Both the position numbers and the translations under genes were made by a program. A stretch of 64,000 bases of DNA from CBDCPI01 sp965220245 (GTDB lineage: Bacteria > Chloroflexota > Dehalococcoidia > Lucifugimonadales > UBA3495): positions 62,001-126,000 of the forward strand of contig CBDCPI010000014.1 of NCBI GenBank assembly GCA_965220245.1. The letters are read 5' to 3'. How positions within the stretch are numbered: the stretch's first letter is position 1; each line of letters begins with the position of its first letter. Positions 16,998-25,690 of the stretch are shown one piece after another. Below the pieces are notes generated by a model. That model worked only from the letters and a program-made list of their open reading frames with translations. It searched no databases and had not been told where the DNA came from.

Positions 16998-17747
16998 GTG
17001 CAACAACAACCCGCGCCCCTGGCGGCAATGCCCGAGGACTGGCAGACAGGACTGGCCATTGTGGCCCATCCTGACGACTTGGAGTACGGGGCCGCCAGCG
17101 CCGTGGCCCGGTGGACTACTCAAGGGAAGCGCATTATTTACGTGCTGGCGTCCAAGGGAGAGGCCGGCATCGATGCAATGCATCCTTCGCAGGCGGGGCC
17201 GTTGCGGGCCCAAGAAGAGGTCAATAGCGCACGGGTCGTCGGCGTGGACACTGTCGAGTTTTTGGACCACAGCGACGGCGTAATCGAGTACGGGCCAAGG
17301 TTGCGGCGGGACTTGAGCCGAGCGGTCCGGAGGCACCGTCCCGAGGTGATATTGACCATTAACTACGAGTTGCAGTTCAGCACCGGCCACCTGAACCAAG
17401 CCGACCATCGTTGGGTGGGCCTAGCGGCCTGCGACGCCGCCCGGGACGCTGGCAACCGCTGGATATTTCCGGAATTGTTGGAGGAAGGACACGAGCCTTG
17501 GGACAACGTCCGGCTCATCGCCGTCTTCGGTTCATCCACGCCCACTCATGGCGTGGACGTCACCGGCTACTGGGAGCGCGGCCTAGCGTCCCTCCGGGAG
17601 CACCGGGTGTACCTGGAAAACCTGGGCACCGCGGGCAACTCGGCATTCGACTTTTTGACCGCCCACGCCCGCGAATCGGGCCAAGTGTTCGGTTGCGACT
17701 ACGCCTGTTTATGCGAACTGGTGCTGATAAACGAGGCAAGCGGCTGA
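16998..17747 (+). CDS. PIG-L family (LmbE-like) deacetylase
   Basis: Zinc-dependent N-acetylglucosamine deacetylase family; relatives act in GPI, mycothiol or bacillithiol synthesis or on antibiotics. The 249 residues show the zinc motif VAHPDDLEYG near residue 23 and a later histidine in HLNQADHRWVG. The start is GTG at 16998 with an AAGGAAG ribosome site. It has no partner genes nearby. The substrate is unknown. Confidence 0.88.
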   Translation: MQQQPAPLAAMPEDWQTGLAIVAHPDDLEYGAASAVARWTTQGKRIIYVLASKGEAGIDAMHPSQAGPLRAQEEVNSARVVGVDTVEFLDHSDGVIEYGPRLRRDLSRAVRRHRPEVILTINYELQFSTGHLNQADHRWVGLAACDAARDAGNRWIFPELLEEGHEPWDNVRLIAVFGSSTPTHGVDVTGYWERGLASLREHRVYLENLGTAGNSAFDFLTAHARESGQVFGCDYACLCELVLINEASG

Positions 17748-17832
17748 GCTTCTTCTGTCTGCGGCGTTGATTGGGCCGACGGCTACGCGACCGGAGGCTA
17801 TGTGAATATATGATAATCCATATCAAAAATAG

Positions 17833-17860
17833 TTGACATAACCATCAGGCTGTGTAATCT
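17833..17860 (+). promoter_or_regulatory. Promoter for the AIM24-family gene
   Basis: TTGACA at 17833-17838, a 16-bp spacer and TAATCT at 17855-17860, 53 bases upstream of the ATG at 17913. Confidence 0.6.
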
Positions 17861-17912
17861 GGATGTATGGGGCTATTGGCCTCGACATTGTACCCAGGAG
17901 GCTTTAAACCTA

Positions 17913-18626
17913 ATGTCCGACGTTATAGATTACCGGATTTTTGGGGACGAACTGCAACTGGTCGAGATTGGGTTAGACCACAATGAGGGAGTGCGCGCTG
18001 AGGTCGGCGCTATGGTGTACATGGAAGACGGGATCGACATGGGCACCTCCACCGGGGGCGGGCTCTTCCGCGGACTCAAGCGGATGATCAGTGGAGATAG
18101 CTTCTTCATATCTACCTTCACCAACACCGACCGTTCCAAGCGCCACGTATCCTTCGCCGCGCCTTACCCCGGCAAGATCGTGCCCTTGGAACTGAGTATG
18201 CTGGGAGGAAGTTTCCTCTGCCAGAAAGACGCCTTTCTGTGCGCGGCGCAGGGAGTGGAAATCGAGGTGGCGTTCACGCGCAAGCTGGGGGCGGGGCTGT
18301 TCGGCGGAGAGGGCTTTATCCTGCAGAAGCTGGAGGGCGACGGGATGGCCTTCGTTCACGCTGGCGGCACGGTTATTGAGAAGCGCTTGGGAGCAGGCGA
18401 GTCCTTGAGGGTGGACTCCGGCTCTCTGGTCGCCTTCGAGCCTTCGGTCAGCTACGACATCGGGTTCGTCGGCGGGTTTCGGAACGCCCTATTTGGCGGC
18501 GAAGGGCTCTTCTTGGCCCACATGACAGGCCCGGGAACGGTCTATTTGCAGAGCCTGCCCTTCTCCCGGTTGGTGGACCGCATCACCGCCGCCATGCCCA
18601 AGCCAAGCCGAAGAGACGACGACTAG
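17913..18626 (+). CDS. AIM24 / TIGR00266 family protein
   Basis: 237 residues forming the triple-stranded beta-helix of the AIM24 (DUF124) family. Characteristic pieces are MVYMEDGIDMGTSTGGGLFRG, FFISTFTNT, FLCQKDAFLCAAQGVEIEV and LFGGEGFILQKLEGDG. The biochemical role of bacterial members is not established. Translation starts at an ATG preceded by AGGAGG. A promoter lies just upstream and a mini-transposon downstream. Confidence 0.92.
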   Translation: MSDVIDYRIFGDELQLVEIGLDHNEGVRAEVGAMVYMEDGIDMGTSTGGGLFRGLKRMISGDSFFISTFTNTDRSKRHVSFAAPYPGKIVPLELSMLGGSFLCQKDAFLCAAQGVEIEVAFTRKLGAGLFGGEGFILQKLEGDGMAFVHAGGTVIEKRLGAGESLRVDSGSLVAFEPSVSYDIGFVGGFRNALFGGEGLFLAHMTGPGTVYLQSLPFSRLVDRITAAMPKPSRRDDD

Positions 18627-18667
18627 CCCGACGCCCCCTTAAGCCTTTCTTGGGCCGGCAGGCCTAA

Positions 18668-18851
18668 GAGGGTGTGTTAGAAGTTCCTTCTCCCTTGGGG
18701 AGAAGGATAGGCCTGTCCTGAGCCTGCCGAAGGGATGAGGATGAGGGGGAATGCTTCCTAAATAAGCCAAGTTTGACATGCCTGAATCCTTGGGGTATGC
18801 CCCTCACCCTAGCCCTCTCCCTGCGGGAGAGGGAATTTTGTACACACCCTC
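18668..18851. mobile_element. 184-bp non-autonomous element, GAGGGTGT ends, TAA duplication
   Basis: The ends GAGGGTGTG and CACACCCTC are inverted copies, flanked by TAA on both sides (18665-18667, 18852-18854). Its left end, including TTAGAAGTTCCTTCTCCC, is repeated in reverse at the right end of the element at 53632-53707. Fits an IS5/IS1031-type mini-element. Confidence 0.78.
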
Positions 18852-18878
18852 TAAAGCAAGTCTGCTGGCTTTTCTCAT

Positions 18879-20294
18879 CTAAATGGGCGGCCTTCGGGTG
18901 TACCACTGGTGGACCTGCTCGTAGGCGTGGCCGACTCTTAGCACCGTTTCTTCGTCGAAGGGGCGGCCTACTATCTGCAACCCCAGGGGCAGGTTGGCTG
19001 AATTGAACCTGCAGAGGACCGAAAGAGCGGGCACACCTGCCAGGTTGAACGGGCCGGTGAAGCTGATGCGGCCGGTTAAATCGGCCATAGCCTGCTCCTT
19101 GCTCCTCACTCCGGGCACCGACTCTACCGGGAGCGCGGCAAAGGGCCCGGTGGGCAGCACCAGCACGTCCACCTGTTCTAGGGCCGACAGCACCTGTTCC
19201 CGAAGCATCGACCTTAGCTTCTGGGCTTTGTAGTACATTTGCGAGGGGACTAGGCTGCCGCTAAGGAACCGGATGCGGTTGTTGTGGTCGAACGCTTTGA
19301 AGTCCCCCAAGAACGCATTCCGATGCAATGCCGACCACTCCACTCCAATGAGTGACATGGTTATCGCGCCGGCATCTTTGGCCAAGGGAATCGCCACGTC
19401 TTCCAAAGACGCGCCCAACTCTCCCAAGTCGGAAATCGCGGTGGAAACGGCTTCTCGGGACTCCCTTTCAACGAGACTATCCTCCAGCCGGTCCCGGATG
19501 ATGCCGACTTTGATGCTGCTAATATCACCGGTCAGAGCGTTGCGGTAATCAGGTACCGGCAGGTCCCAAGTGTAGGGGTCTTTGGGATCGTGTCCGGCAA
19601 TAGCGCCGAAGGTTATAGCCGCGTCCTCGACGGTCCGGGAAATGGGTCCTACGGTGTCCATCGACCACGACCCGCCCAGCACACCGTGGCGGCTGACCCG
19701 GCCCCAAGTGGGACGTAGGCCGGCAAGCCCACTCCAATTGGCGGGCGTGCGGATGGAACCGCCGGTGTCCTCTCCCAACGACGTTGCGCAAAGGAAGGCT
19801 GCGGTAGCCGCACCCGACCCGCTGCTGGAGGTCCCCGGGTTGCGGCTCAGGTCCCAAGGGTTGCGCGGCGTCCCGTAGGGATGGTCGTAAATCCCGGCCA
19901 TGGCGAACTCGCTCATGTTCAGCTTCCCCAACAGCACAGCGCCAGCATCCTTTAGCTTGGCGATTACCGTAGCGTCTTCTTCGGGTACGAAGTCCGTCAA
20001 TACCCGGGCCCCGCCGGTAGTCCGAACTCCCTTGGTGAAAAACTGGTCTTTTACCCCCACCGGTATGCCGTGCATCGGGCCTCGGTAGCCGCCGCGAGCG
20101 ATCTGCTGCTCGGCTTCTCTGGCGGCGGCAAGGGCATCCTCCGCCGTTACCGTTATGTAGGAGTTGAGCTGGCTATCTAGCTGATCGATGCGCGCCAGGT
20201 AGGCTTCCGTCGCCTCCACCGGAGAGACGTCCCGGCTCTCGATCAACCGGGAAAGCTCGCTTGCCGACAGGAATGGTATGTCCTGTTTGTCCAT
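18879..20294 (-). CDS. Amidase signature family hydrolase
   Basis: Hydrolyses an amide bond; the substrate is unknown. The Ser-cisSer-Lys triad is visible: Lys in IPVGVKDQF, Ser in GTSSSGSGAA and the nucleophile in DTGGSIRTP. It is 471 residues from the ATG at 20294. An upstream in-frame ATG at 20306 exists, but the ribosome site GAGGAG lies between the two, which favours 20294. It is a paralogue of the amidase at 47289. With no gatB nearby it is more likely catabolic than tRNA-dependent. Confidence 0.92.
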   Translation of the reverse strand: MDKQDIPFLSASELSRLIESRDVSPVEATEAYLARIDQLDSQLNSYITVTAEDALAAAREAEQQIARGGYRGPMHGIPVGVKDQFFTKGVRTTGGARVLTDFVPEEDATVIAKLKDAGAVLLGKLNMSEFAMAGIYDHPYGTPRNPWDLSRNPGTSSSGSGAATAAFLCATSLGEDTGGSIRTPANWSGLAGLRPTWGRVSRHGVLGGSWSMDTVGPISRTVEDAAITFGAIAGHDPKDPYTWDLPVPDYRNALTGDISSIKVGIIRDRLEDSLVERESREAVSTAISDLGELGASLEDVAIPLAKDAGAITMSLIGVEWSALHRNAFLGDFKAFDHNNRIRFLSGSLVPSQMYYKAQKLRSMLREQVLSALEQVDVLVLPTGPFAALPVESVPGVRSKEQAMADLTGRISFTGPFNLAGVPALSVLCRFNSANLPLGLQIVGRPFDEETVLRVGHAYEQVHQWYTRRPPI

Positions 20295-20392
20295 GGTGCT
20301 CCTCATCGGGTTTCATGGGTGCGCCGACCGGGTAAGGGATGATTATCCGCGTCCGCCATCGCATCGGGCGCCCCGAGATATTCAAAAGAGGA

Positions 20393-20420
20393 GGGGCAGG
20401 CCATAGTAGAGGCCTGCCCC
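20393..20420 (-). terminator. Terminator of the Asp-box propeller gene
   Basis: A perfect 10-bp stem, GGGGCAGGCC and GGCCTGCCCC, encloses an 8-base loop. On the minus strand it is followed by TCCTCTTTT. It lies 33 bases past the stop codon at 20453. Confidence 0.65.
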
Positions 20421-20452
20421 TTGTTGGGCATAAAGGAACTGAGACGCGGGGG

Positions 20453-21442
20453 TTAGACGGAGACGCAGGCCACTGCTTTGACGTTGACTGCCATCTCCGG
20501 CAAGTCGTGCCCGGCCCAAGACGCGCCACCGTCGTGGGTGCCGAACACCTGACCCTTGCGGGTGCAGAAATACACTTGCTTCGGGTCTACTTCGTTGACA
20601 GCGATGCCGAAGGTGGTGCTGCTAGGGGACACCCCTTGGTCGAACCGGTGCCAAGTGTTGCCGCCGTCGGTCGTTCGAAGCACTCCCCCCGACTCGCTGC
20701 CGAAGTTCAGCCCCACGCAGGCGTAGAGAGTGTTGGGGTCAGTGGGGTCGACTTCGACGCCGCGAGAGTACTGGATCTCGCTGAACTGGTCAAAGTTAAG
20801 GTTTTCCCAGTTCTCGCCGCGGTCGGCGGTGCGCCACACGCCTACCCGGTTGGAGATGTACGCCGTGCTGGAGCCATTGCCGCCCATGGCCACGCCGTGC
20901 AAGTCCAACAGGTCTACGTCGCCAGCGAAGTTGTTGTTCATGATTTGCCAACTCTTGCCGCCGTCGGAGCTTTGGGCCGCTCCGCCGACCTCGAGGGCTG
21001 CGTACATCTGGTCGGTGTTGTCGGGCTGGATGGCGATGCCCAGAATTCGCATGGCGAAGGCCATCTGGTGTTGGCCCGGGTTGGAGATGGTCGCCAGGTA
21101 CTCCCAGTTCTCGCCCCCGTCGGTACTCTTGAAGACCTCGCTGCCCTCGGTGCCCAGGAACATAACGCTGGGATCATTGGGATGGAACTTGATCGACCAA
21201 ACGATCCTCCCTTCCGTCATGTTCATGCGCTCGAACTCGTCGCCGCCGTCTTGAGAGCGGTAAACGCCCCTCTGGGTGCCAACGAAAACTGTCTTGGGAT
21301 CGTTCGGATGGATGGCGATGGCGCGTACTTGGGGTGAGGGCGGCATTCCGCTGGACAGCTTCTCCCACCGGGAATCGCTGGCCTCTTTACGGTAAAGCCC
21401 GTCCGCTTCGGCGCCCACATAGATAAAGGTCTTGTCCGCCAT
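20453..21442 (-). CDS. Asp-box (BNR/Ycf48-like) beta-propeller protein
   Basis: 329 residues with six Asp-box repeats of the S/T-x-D-x-G-x-x-W/F type: SQDGGDEFE, STDGGENWE, SSDGGKSWQ, TADRGENWE, TTDGGNTWH and THDGGASWA. This is typical of sialidase/Ycf48-like propellers. The ATG at 21442 has GGAGGAG at ideal spacing, so I prefer it to the 24-residue longer frame. No signal peptide is seen, so it is probably cytoplasmic. Enzyme activity is not implied; such proteins are often scaffolds or VPS10-like domains. Confidence 0.88.
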   Translation of the reverse strand: MADKTFIYVGAEADGLYRKEASDSRWEKLSSGMPPSPQVRAIAIHPNDPKTVFVGTQRGVYRSQDGGDEFERMNMTEGRIVWSIKFHPNDPSVMFLGTEGSEVFKSTDGGENWEYLATISNPGQHQMAFAMRILGIAIQPDNTDQMYAALEVGGAAQSSDGGKSWQIMNNNFAGDVDLLDLHGVAMGGNGSSTAYISNRVGVWRTADRGENWENLNFDQFSEIQYSRGVEVDPTDPNTLYACVGLNFGSESGGVLRTTDGGNTWHRFDQGVSPSSTTFGIAVNEVDPKQVYFCTRKGQVFGTHDGGASWAGHDLPEMAVNVKAVACVSV

Positions 21443-21566
21443 GTCGACTCCTCCTTGGGTCCAGACTAAGTTGTAGTAGTTGCTATCAGTCCGGCCCCTG
21501 CGACCGGACAACATCTACAGAGTTGATTTCACCAGATGCAGGCCGTATTGTCAATTTTTATATCAA

Positions 21567-21598
21567 CGCAAAGGCGCTAAGACCCAAGGGCGCAAAGA
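21567..21598. repeat. GGCGCTAAGA repeat flanking the GxxExxY gene, left copy
   Basis: GCAAAGGCGCTAAGACCCAA and continuation recurs as GTAAGGGCGCTAAGATGCAA at 22038-22057. It recurs again in inverted form (TTGGCGTCTTAGCGCCCTTG) near 22086-22105. The repeats bracket the frameshifted gene at 21637-22019. Confidence 0.65.
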
Positions 21599-21636
21599 AA
21601 ATAATGACGTTGCATCTTTGCGCTTTTGCACCAAAA

Positions 21637-22019
21637 TCAGAGGTTGTTCACCACCCGATGGATGCCGTTCTTTACCATTCTCTCGCCAAAATTGACGACC
21701 ATGCCGAGTTTCATAGCCGACAGGCGCAAATAGGTAAGCATTTGCGCTTCAAACAACGCATTGTAGTTTGAAGTCGCCTTGCATCGACGATCACTTTATT
21801 GCCGACGACTAGGTCTATGCGTAAGGGGGAGGACAATCCGTGACCCTTGTATGTTATGGGCAACTCGACCTGACGCGCGACTTGTAATCCAGCGTGTGAC
21901 AGTTCCCACGCCAATGCCTTTTCATAAACGCTTTCTAGCAAGCCGGGGCCGCCCAGAGTGCGATGGACTTCAATGGCGCTGCGGATAATCTTTCGGCTAA
22001 TGTCATTCTCTGTGGTCAT
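21637..22019 (-). pseudogene. GxxExxY family protein gene, frameshifted
   Basis: The N-terminal part from ATG 22019 reads HRTLGGPGLLESVYEKALAWEL and VVGNKVIVDA, the GxxExxY (TIGR04256) signature. Near 21778-21784 the frame is lost. One base later the expected C-terminal half continues perfectly in another frame: KATSNYNALFEAQMLTYLRL and GMVVNFGERMVKNGIHRVVN, ending at a stop at 21637. One extra A in GATGCAAGG would restore the gene. This is either a recent pseudogene or a one-base assembly error. Family function is unknown. Confidence 0.8.
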
Positions 22020-22037
22020 GTTGGGAGGTTAAAACGT

Positions 22038-22112
22038 AAGGGCGCTAAGATGCAAGGACGCAATGTCACTATTCTCTCTGCGCCTTGGCGTCTTAGCGCC
22101 CTTGCGTTTCCG
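22038..22112. repeat. GGCGCTAAGA repeats flanking the GxxExxY gene, right pair (direct and inverted)
   Basis: GTAAGGGCGCTAAGATGCAAGG is followed 20 bases later by its inverted counterpart TTGGCGTCTTAGCGCCCTTG. Together they can form a stem-loop. Confidence 0.6.
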
Positions 22113-22129
22113 TTCCCATAACGTTACTC

Positions 22130-22834
22130 CTACCGGGCCAGTACCAGTCCCCACACGCTGGCCGCACCCGAAGCCTTTAATGCGGCAGCACAGGCCGAAA
22201 GCGTGCTGCCGGTGGTGGCGACGTCGTCCACCAAGATGACCCTTAATCCGGATACATCGCCCTCACACCGAAAGTTTCCCTTGACATTGTCGCGGCGTTG
22301 GGACCGGGAGGCGGTCTCCACCTGCGCCGAGGTCTCTGTGGTGCATACCAGCAGCCCTTCATTCAGTTCCAGCCCCGTCAACTTGGCCAGGTGACGGGCC
22401 AAAAGCGCCGCTTGGTTGTAGCCCCGCTGGCGAAGGCGGCGAGAGTGCAGCGGCACCGGCACGATAACCTCCCCGGGCACCCGGTGGTGGGCCAGAAACT
22501 CGGCTAGGAGCCGGCCTAAATCGGGGGCGGCGGCCCGCAATCCCTGGTATTTGAAACGGTGCACCGCCTCTCGGATGGGGCCTTCAAACAGATAGGGAGC
22601 GCGGACCCCGTCCACTTCAGGGGGATTCTCAACACAGGCCCGGCACGGGGAAGTCGTCCTTGGAGACGCGCAGATGTTGCAGTAGGGCGGCGAAAGTGTG
22701 GCCAGGTGAGGTATGCACTCCTCGCAAATAACCCGGCTTTCTTTGCCGCACCCAGCGCACTGAATGGGGAAAAGCAGGTCCAGCGATGAGGCCGAAATTC
22801 TGGACAAAAGCGTTCGGAATGAGGGTTTTTTCAT
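22130..22834 (-). CDS. comF: ComF family protein (phosphoribosyltransferase-like)
   Basis: ComF-type proteins take part in DNA uptake. They join a cysteine-rich zinc domain (CAGCGKESRVICEECI, YCNICASP, CRAC) to a phosphoribosyltransferase fold. The PRPP loop VILVDDVATTGSTLSAC lies near the C-terminus, and PVPLHSRRLRQRGYNQAALLA is the family hallmark. The 234 residues match the normal length. It follows the nudix gene by 42 bases on the same strand, so the two are probably co-transcribed. No other competence genes are in the window. Confidence 0.92.
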   Translation of the reverse strand: MKKPSFRTLLSRISASSLDLLFPIQCAGCGKESRVICEECIPHLATLSPPYCNICASPRTTSPCRACVENPPEVDGVRAPYLFEGPIREAVHRFKYQGLRAAAPDLGRLLAEFLAHHRVPGEVIVPVPLHSRRLRQRGYNQAALLARHLAKLTGLELNEGLLVCTTETSAQVETASRSQRRDNVKGNFRCEGDVSGLRVILVDDVATTGSTLSACAAALKASGAASVWGLVLAR

Positions 22835-22876
22835 GCTGTGTCCGGGTATCGCGGGACCCCGAGCTTGCCGGGTAAA

Positions 22877-23371
22877 TTAACGGTCTTGGAAACTCTGCCA
22901 ACGGTCCAAAATATGCACGTCTCTGGGAAAAGCCAGTGGCGGTAGAGCCTCTCGGCTGAAGAATCCGACTTCTTGCGCTTCCGGCCCGGCTTCCAGTACA
23001 CCGCCGGTCTCCCAGGCCAGGAAGGCGGCGACTATTACCGGATTGCCTTGTTCTGAGAAGAGCCCGACCAATCCTTGGACTTCTACCTCAAGCCCGGTTT
23101 CCTCCAAAACTTCTCGGGCGGCGGCTTCTTCCACCACTTCGCCCCGGTCTACGTAGCCGCCAGGGATACTCCAGAGGCCGATGCCCGGCTGCACCGCACG
23201 GCGGACCATTAGTATCTTCCCGTCCCGCGGAACGATGCAGGTAGCGGCTATTTTGGGGTCGTAGTAGACTACCTGACCGCACTGGGGGCATACCGGCCTG
23301 GACCGGCTGGAGACATCTCTCATCTCCAACGGCGCGGCGCAGGAAGAGCAGTACTTGTCTTGATTGGGCAT
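22877..23371 (-). CDS. NUDIX hydrolase with N-terminal zinc ribbon
   Basis: 164 residues from the ATG at 23371 (GGGGA upstream). A zinc ribbon CSSC...CPQC at the N-terminus resembles NudC-type NADH pyrophosphatases. The Nudix box is complete: GGYVDRGEVVEEAAAREVLEETGLEV. The zinc-ribbon plus Nudix layout is common in ADP-ribose or NADH pyrophosphatase relatives; the exact nucleotide substrate cannot be told. The frame is open 45 residues upstream, but that part lacks family character. Confidence 0.92.
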   Translation of the reverse strand: MPNQDKYCSSCAAPLEMRDVSSRSRPVCPQCGQVVYYDPKIAATCIVPRDGKILMVRRAVQPGIGLWSIPGGYVDRGEVVEEAAAREVLEETGLEVEVQGLVGLFSEQGNPVIVAAFLAWETGGVLEAGPEAQEVGFFSREALPPLAFPRDVHILDRWQSFQDR

Positions 23372-23452
23372 GGCTTCCCCAGCATACCACGATGGTCTAT
23401 GATGACCTATATTGACTGCCTCCACTGATCTCTGGCGGCTAACGGCAGGAAA

Positions 23453-24034
23453 TTGAAGTCTCGGCTGTTGGCCCTCGCACGTCAGCCTCAAATAACCCCT
23501 CCCCAAGTGGCCGCAGCCCTATTGGCGTCATTAATCGCCGCCGTGTTGGTAGTGCTGGCCATGGTGGTACTTGGGGAATACACCAAAACCCGCGGCAGGC
23601 TGTTCTTGACTGCACTGTCCTGCGCCGGGTTTTGCCTTCTGGCGCTGACGCCCGCGGCACTGTCCCAGCGCCCCGGCCCCTCAGTCCTTGGAAATGCCGG
23701 TCTGGGAGTAGTGGCCTTGGGTCTGCTGCTGGTCTTGGTTGGAATCTGGGGCACCCCCAACTCCGATGCCTACTGGAAGGCTACCGGCATCCTATCGATC
23801 GCGGCAGGTTCCCTAGCTTATTTATGCTGGCTGTTGCTGGTGGAACCTTTGTTTCTTCTGGCCAGGACGGTCCGGCGGCTGGCTGCTGGCACGGCGGGTT
23901 TGGCGCTGGCCTTGGCTACCCTTGGCATCGTCGCGGAGATCAAGTCTCCTGCATTCTGGTGGGCGTTTACGCTTACAGTCATCCTTCAGATGGTCGGCGG
24001 CATTGCCTTCCGGGTGCTGAACCGGAGGCGCTGA
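23453..24034 (+). CDS. Uncharacterised multi-pass membrane protein
   Basis: 193 residues with about five or six hydrophobic segments, such as VAAALLASLIAAVLVVLAMVV, GLGVVALGLLLVLVGIWG and FWWAFTLTVILQMVGGIAF. It ends in basic residues NRRR. The start is TTG at 23453 after GGCAGGAA. It is divergent from the nudix-comF pair. I recognise no family. Hydrophobicity and consistent codon use support a real gene. Confidence 0.6.
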   Translation: MKSRLLALARQPQITPPQVAAALLASLIAAVLVVLAMVVLGEYTKTRGRLFLTALSCAGFCLLALTPAALSQRPGPSVLGNAGLGVVALGLLLVLVGIWGTPNSDAYWKATGILSIAAGSLAYLCWLLLVEPLFLLARTVRRLAAGTAGLALALATLGIVAEIKSPAFWWAFTLTVILQMVGGIAFRVLNRRR

Positions 24035-24048
24035 ACCAAACGGGTTGA

Positions 24049-24975
24049 TTAGCCCGTCTGCCCCAACAGCTTCTCCACGTCTTCCTTGGTGGGCATGGAG
24101 TCTTGAGCGCCAAATTTGGTAACCGCCAGAGCGCCAGCCGCCGTAGCCAGCTTCATGGCCCGTGCCAAGTCGTCCCCTCCAGCTAGGGCGGCGGCCAGGG
24201 CCCCGTTGAAGGCGTCCCCTGCGGCTACCGAGTCCACCGAGTCCACCGCTTGCACCGGAATCGCCGGGACGTGTTGGCCCTCGCCGCCGATGGCCCCGTC
24301 GCGGCTTACCCCGTCCCTTGTTACATAGAAGGTGCCTTGAGCGCCCAGTTTGATCACCGCGATTTCCACGCCTCGGTCTACCAAGATGCGGGCCGCTCTG
24401 GCGGCCGAGGGTATACCGGTGACCGGGAAACCCACTAGGGCTTGGGCTTCCGTCTCATTGGGAGTAATCACCCGGCAGTAGGAATAAAACTCCTCGGGTA
24501 GCGGGCGCACCGGGCCGGGGTCGAGAATTACTGCCGCGCCTCGAGACCAGGCCTCCCGGGCCGCTTGGAGGGACAATTCCACCGAAACTTCCAGTTGAAG
24601 CATTAGCACGGAGGCGATGGACATGGCCTGAGACACCTTTTCCCGTTCGGCGTCGCCGCAGTTGTCGTTGGCCCCAAGGACCTGGATGATGCGGTTTTGA
24701 GACGAGTCATCAATGTTAATGACTGCAATTCCCGAGCTGGCGCCGACCTCTACCGCTATCCTGGATACATCGACACCACTGGCAGCCAAGCCGTCGATTA
24801 GCTGCTGCCCGAAAATATCGCCGCCGACCCGGCCCACCATTGCCGACTCGGCGCCCATCCGGGCCGCGGCCACCGCCTGGTTGGCCCCCTTGCCGCCGGG
24901 GTAAGTGAGGAACCGAGTACCCACCACAGTCTCCCCGGCCGAAGGGAACCGGGGCGCCACGGTCACCAAGTCCAT
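24049..24975 (-). CDS. rbsK: Ribokinase (PfkB family), start codon problematic
   Basis: Phosphorylates ribose or a related sugar. Visible are the N-terminal GGKGANQAVAAARMG, PNETEA, and the catalytic loop DSVDSVAAGDAFNGALAAAL containing the anion hole and base Asp. 308 residues from the ATG at 24975. Family members begin about 8-10 residues earlier, and the expected strand VVVLGGIN is present in frame just upstream. No ATG, GTG or TTG precedes it up to the IS630 element 117 bases away. Either a shortened protein is made or the start has been lost. Confidence 0.85.
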   Translation of the reverse strand: MDLVTVAPRFPSAGETVVGTRFLTYPGGKGANQAVAAARMGAESAMVGRVGGDIFGQQLIDGLAASGVDVSRIAVEVGASSGIAVINIDDSSQNRIIQVLGANDNCGDAEREKVSQAMSIASVLMLQLEVSVELSLQAAREAWSRGAAVILDPGPVRPLPEEFYSYCRVITPNETEAQALVGFPVTGIPSAARAARILVDRGVEIAVIKLGAQGTFYVTRDGVSRDGAIGGEGQHVPAIPVQAVDSVDSVAAGDAFNGALAAALAGGDDLARAMKLATAAGALAVTKFGAQDSMPTKEDVEKLLGQTG

Positions 24976-25112
24976 GTTTATTCCACCCAGTACTACTACT
25001 GAGTTGCTTGCCCGTGGACTCTTGACGAGTGGAGTCTCATCAGTCCCATGTAGGGCCGGTGCGTTCCGGTCCGGGAAGTGTGGCAGCGTACTAGTAGTCC
25101 AACATCTTTGAA

Positions 25113-25640
25113 TTGAGTACTGAGCAAGTGTATTCTACCAAGCATAGGGCGAAGAGGATTGGGGCGTGGGAGGAGGGGATGGCGATGAAGAGATACCGGG
25201 TCAAGCTGAGCGCGGAGGAGCGGCAGGAACTGAAGGCATTGGTGTCCCGTGGCCGGGTGGCAGCTTACCAGCAGACCCACGGGCGTATCCTGCTGCTGAG
25301 TGATGAGTCCCATGCGGACGGGGGCATGAAGGATGAAGACATTGCCCGGGTTCTCCAGATTGGCCGCGCGACGGTGGAGCGGGTGCGCCGCCGTTGCGTG
25401 GAAGAGGGTCTGGAGCGGGCCTTGGGGCGCAAGGAGCAACTGAACCGGAGGCAGAAGCGGTTGGACGGTCAAGGAGAAGCCCACCTGATTGCCTTGGCCT
25501 GCGCTGAACCGCCGGAAGGCCGGGCCAGTTGGACGCTGAAACTGTTGGCCGACCGACTGGTCGAATGCGAGATAGTGGAGAGCATCAGCCCTGAAACAGT
25601 GCGCCAGACGCTCAAAAAAACGAACTCAAGCCTTGGCTGA
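25113..25640 (+). CDS. IS630 transposase, N-terminal part (frame 1)
   Basis: 175 residues carrying the helix-turn-helix DNA-binding half: KRYRVKLSAEERQELKALVSRG and GMKDEDIARVLQIGRATVERVRRR. The protein would continue into the second frame at an A7 run (25614-25620). Read one base back there, it continues KNELKPWLKECWC, which is the standard continuation in IS630 transposases. Translation probably begins at one of the in-frame methionines, since the MKRYRVKLS start near 25188 is typical. Confidence 0.88.
   Translation: MSTEQVYSTKHRAKRIGAWEEGMAMKRYRVKLSAEERQELKALVSRGRVAAYQQTHGRILLLSDESHADGGMKDEDIARVLQIGRATVERVRRRCVEEGLERALGRKEQLNRRQKRLDGQGEAHLIALACAEPPEGRASWTLKLLADRLVECEIVESISPETVRQTLKKTNSSLG
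25614..25620 (+). promoter_or_regulatory. A7 run, probable frameshift site joining the transposase frames
   Basis: CTC followed by seven A and then CG. The zero frame reads Lys-Lys-Thr and stops soon after. A -1 shift on the A run restores the full transposase. Such A-runs are common slippage sites in IS elements; accidental loss of one A is the alternative. Confidence 0.55.
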
Positions 25641-25690
25641 AGGAATGCTGGTGCATCCCGCCGCAAGGCAGCGCCGAGTTCGTCTGTGCG

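Noticed and set aside
18668..18851. Inverted repeat considered as a terminator of the AIM24 gene
   Set aside because: The ends are 184 bp apart with TAA duplications, and the sequence recurs at 53632, which fits a mobile element better.
18879..20294. Assignment of this amidase as gatA of the tRNA amidotransferase
   Set aside because: No gatB or gatC beside it, and the sequence is closer to general amidases.
20339..21337. Long open frame antisense to the Asp-box propeller gene
   Set aside because: It is a GC-driven shadow of the propeller gene; it has no family signature and no ribosome site.
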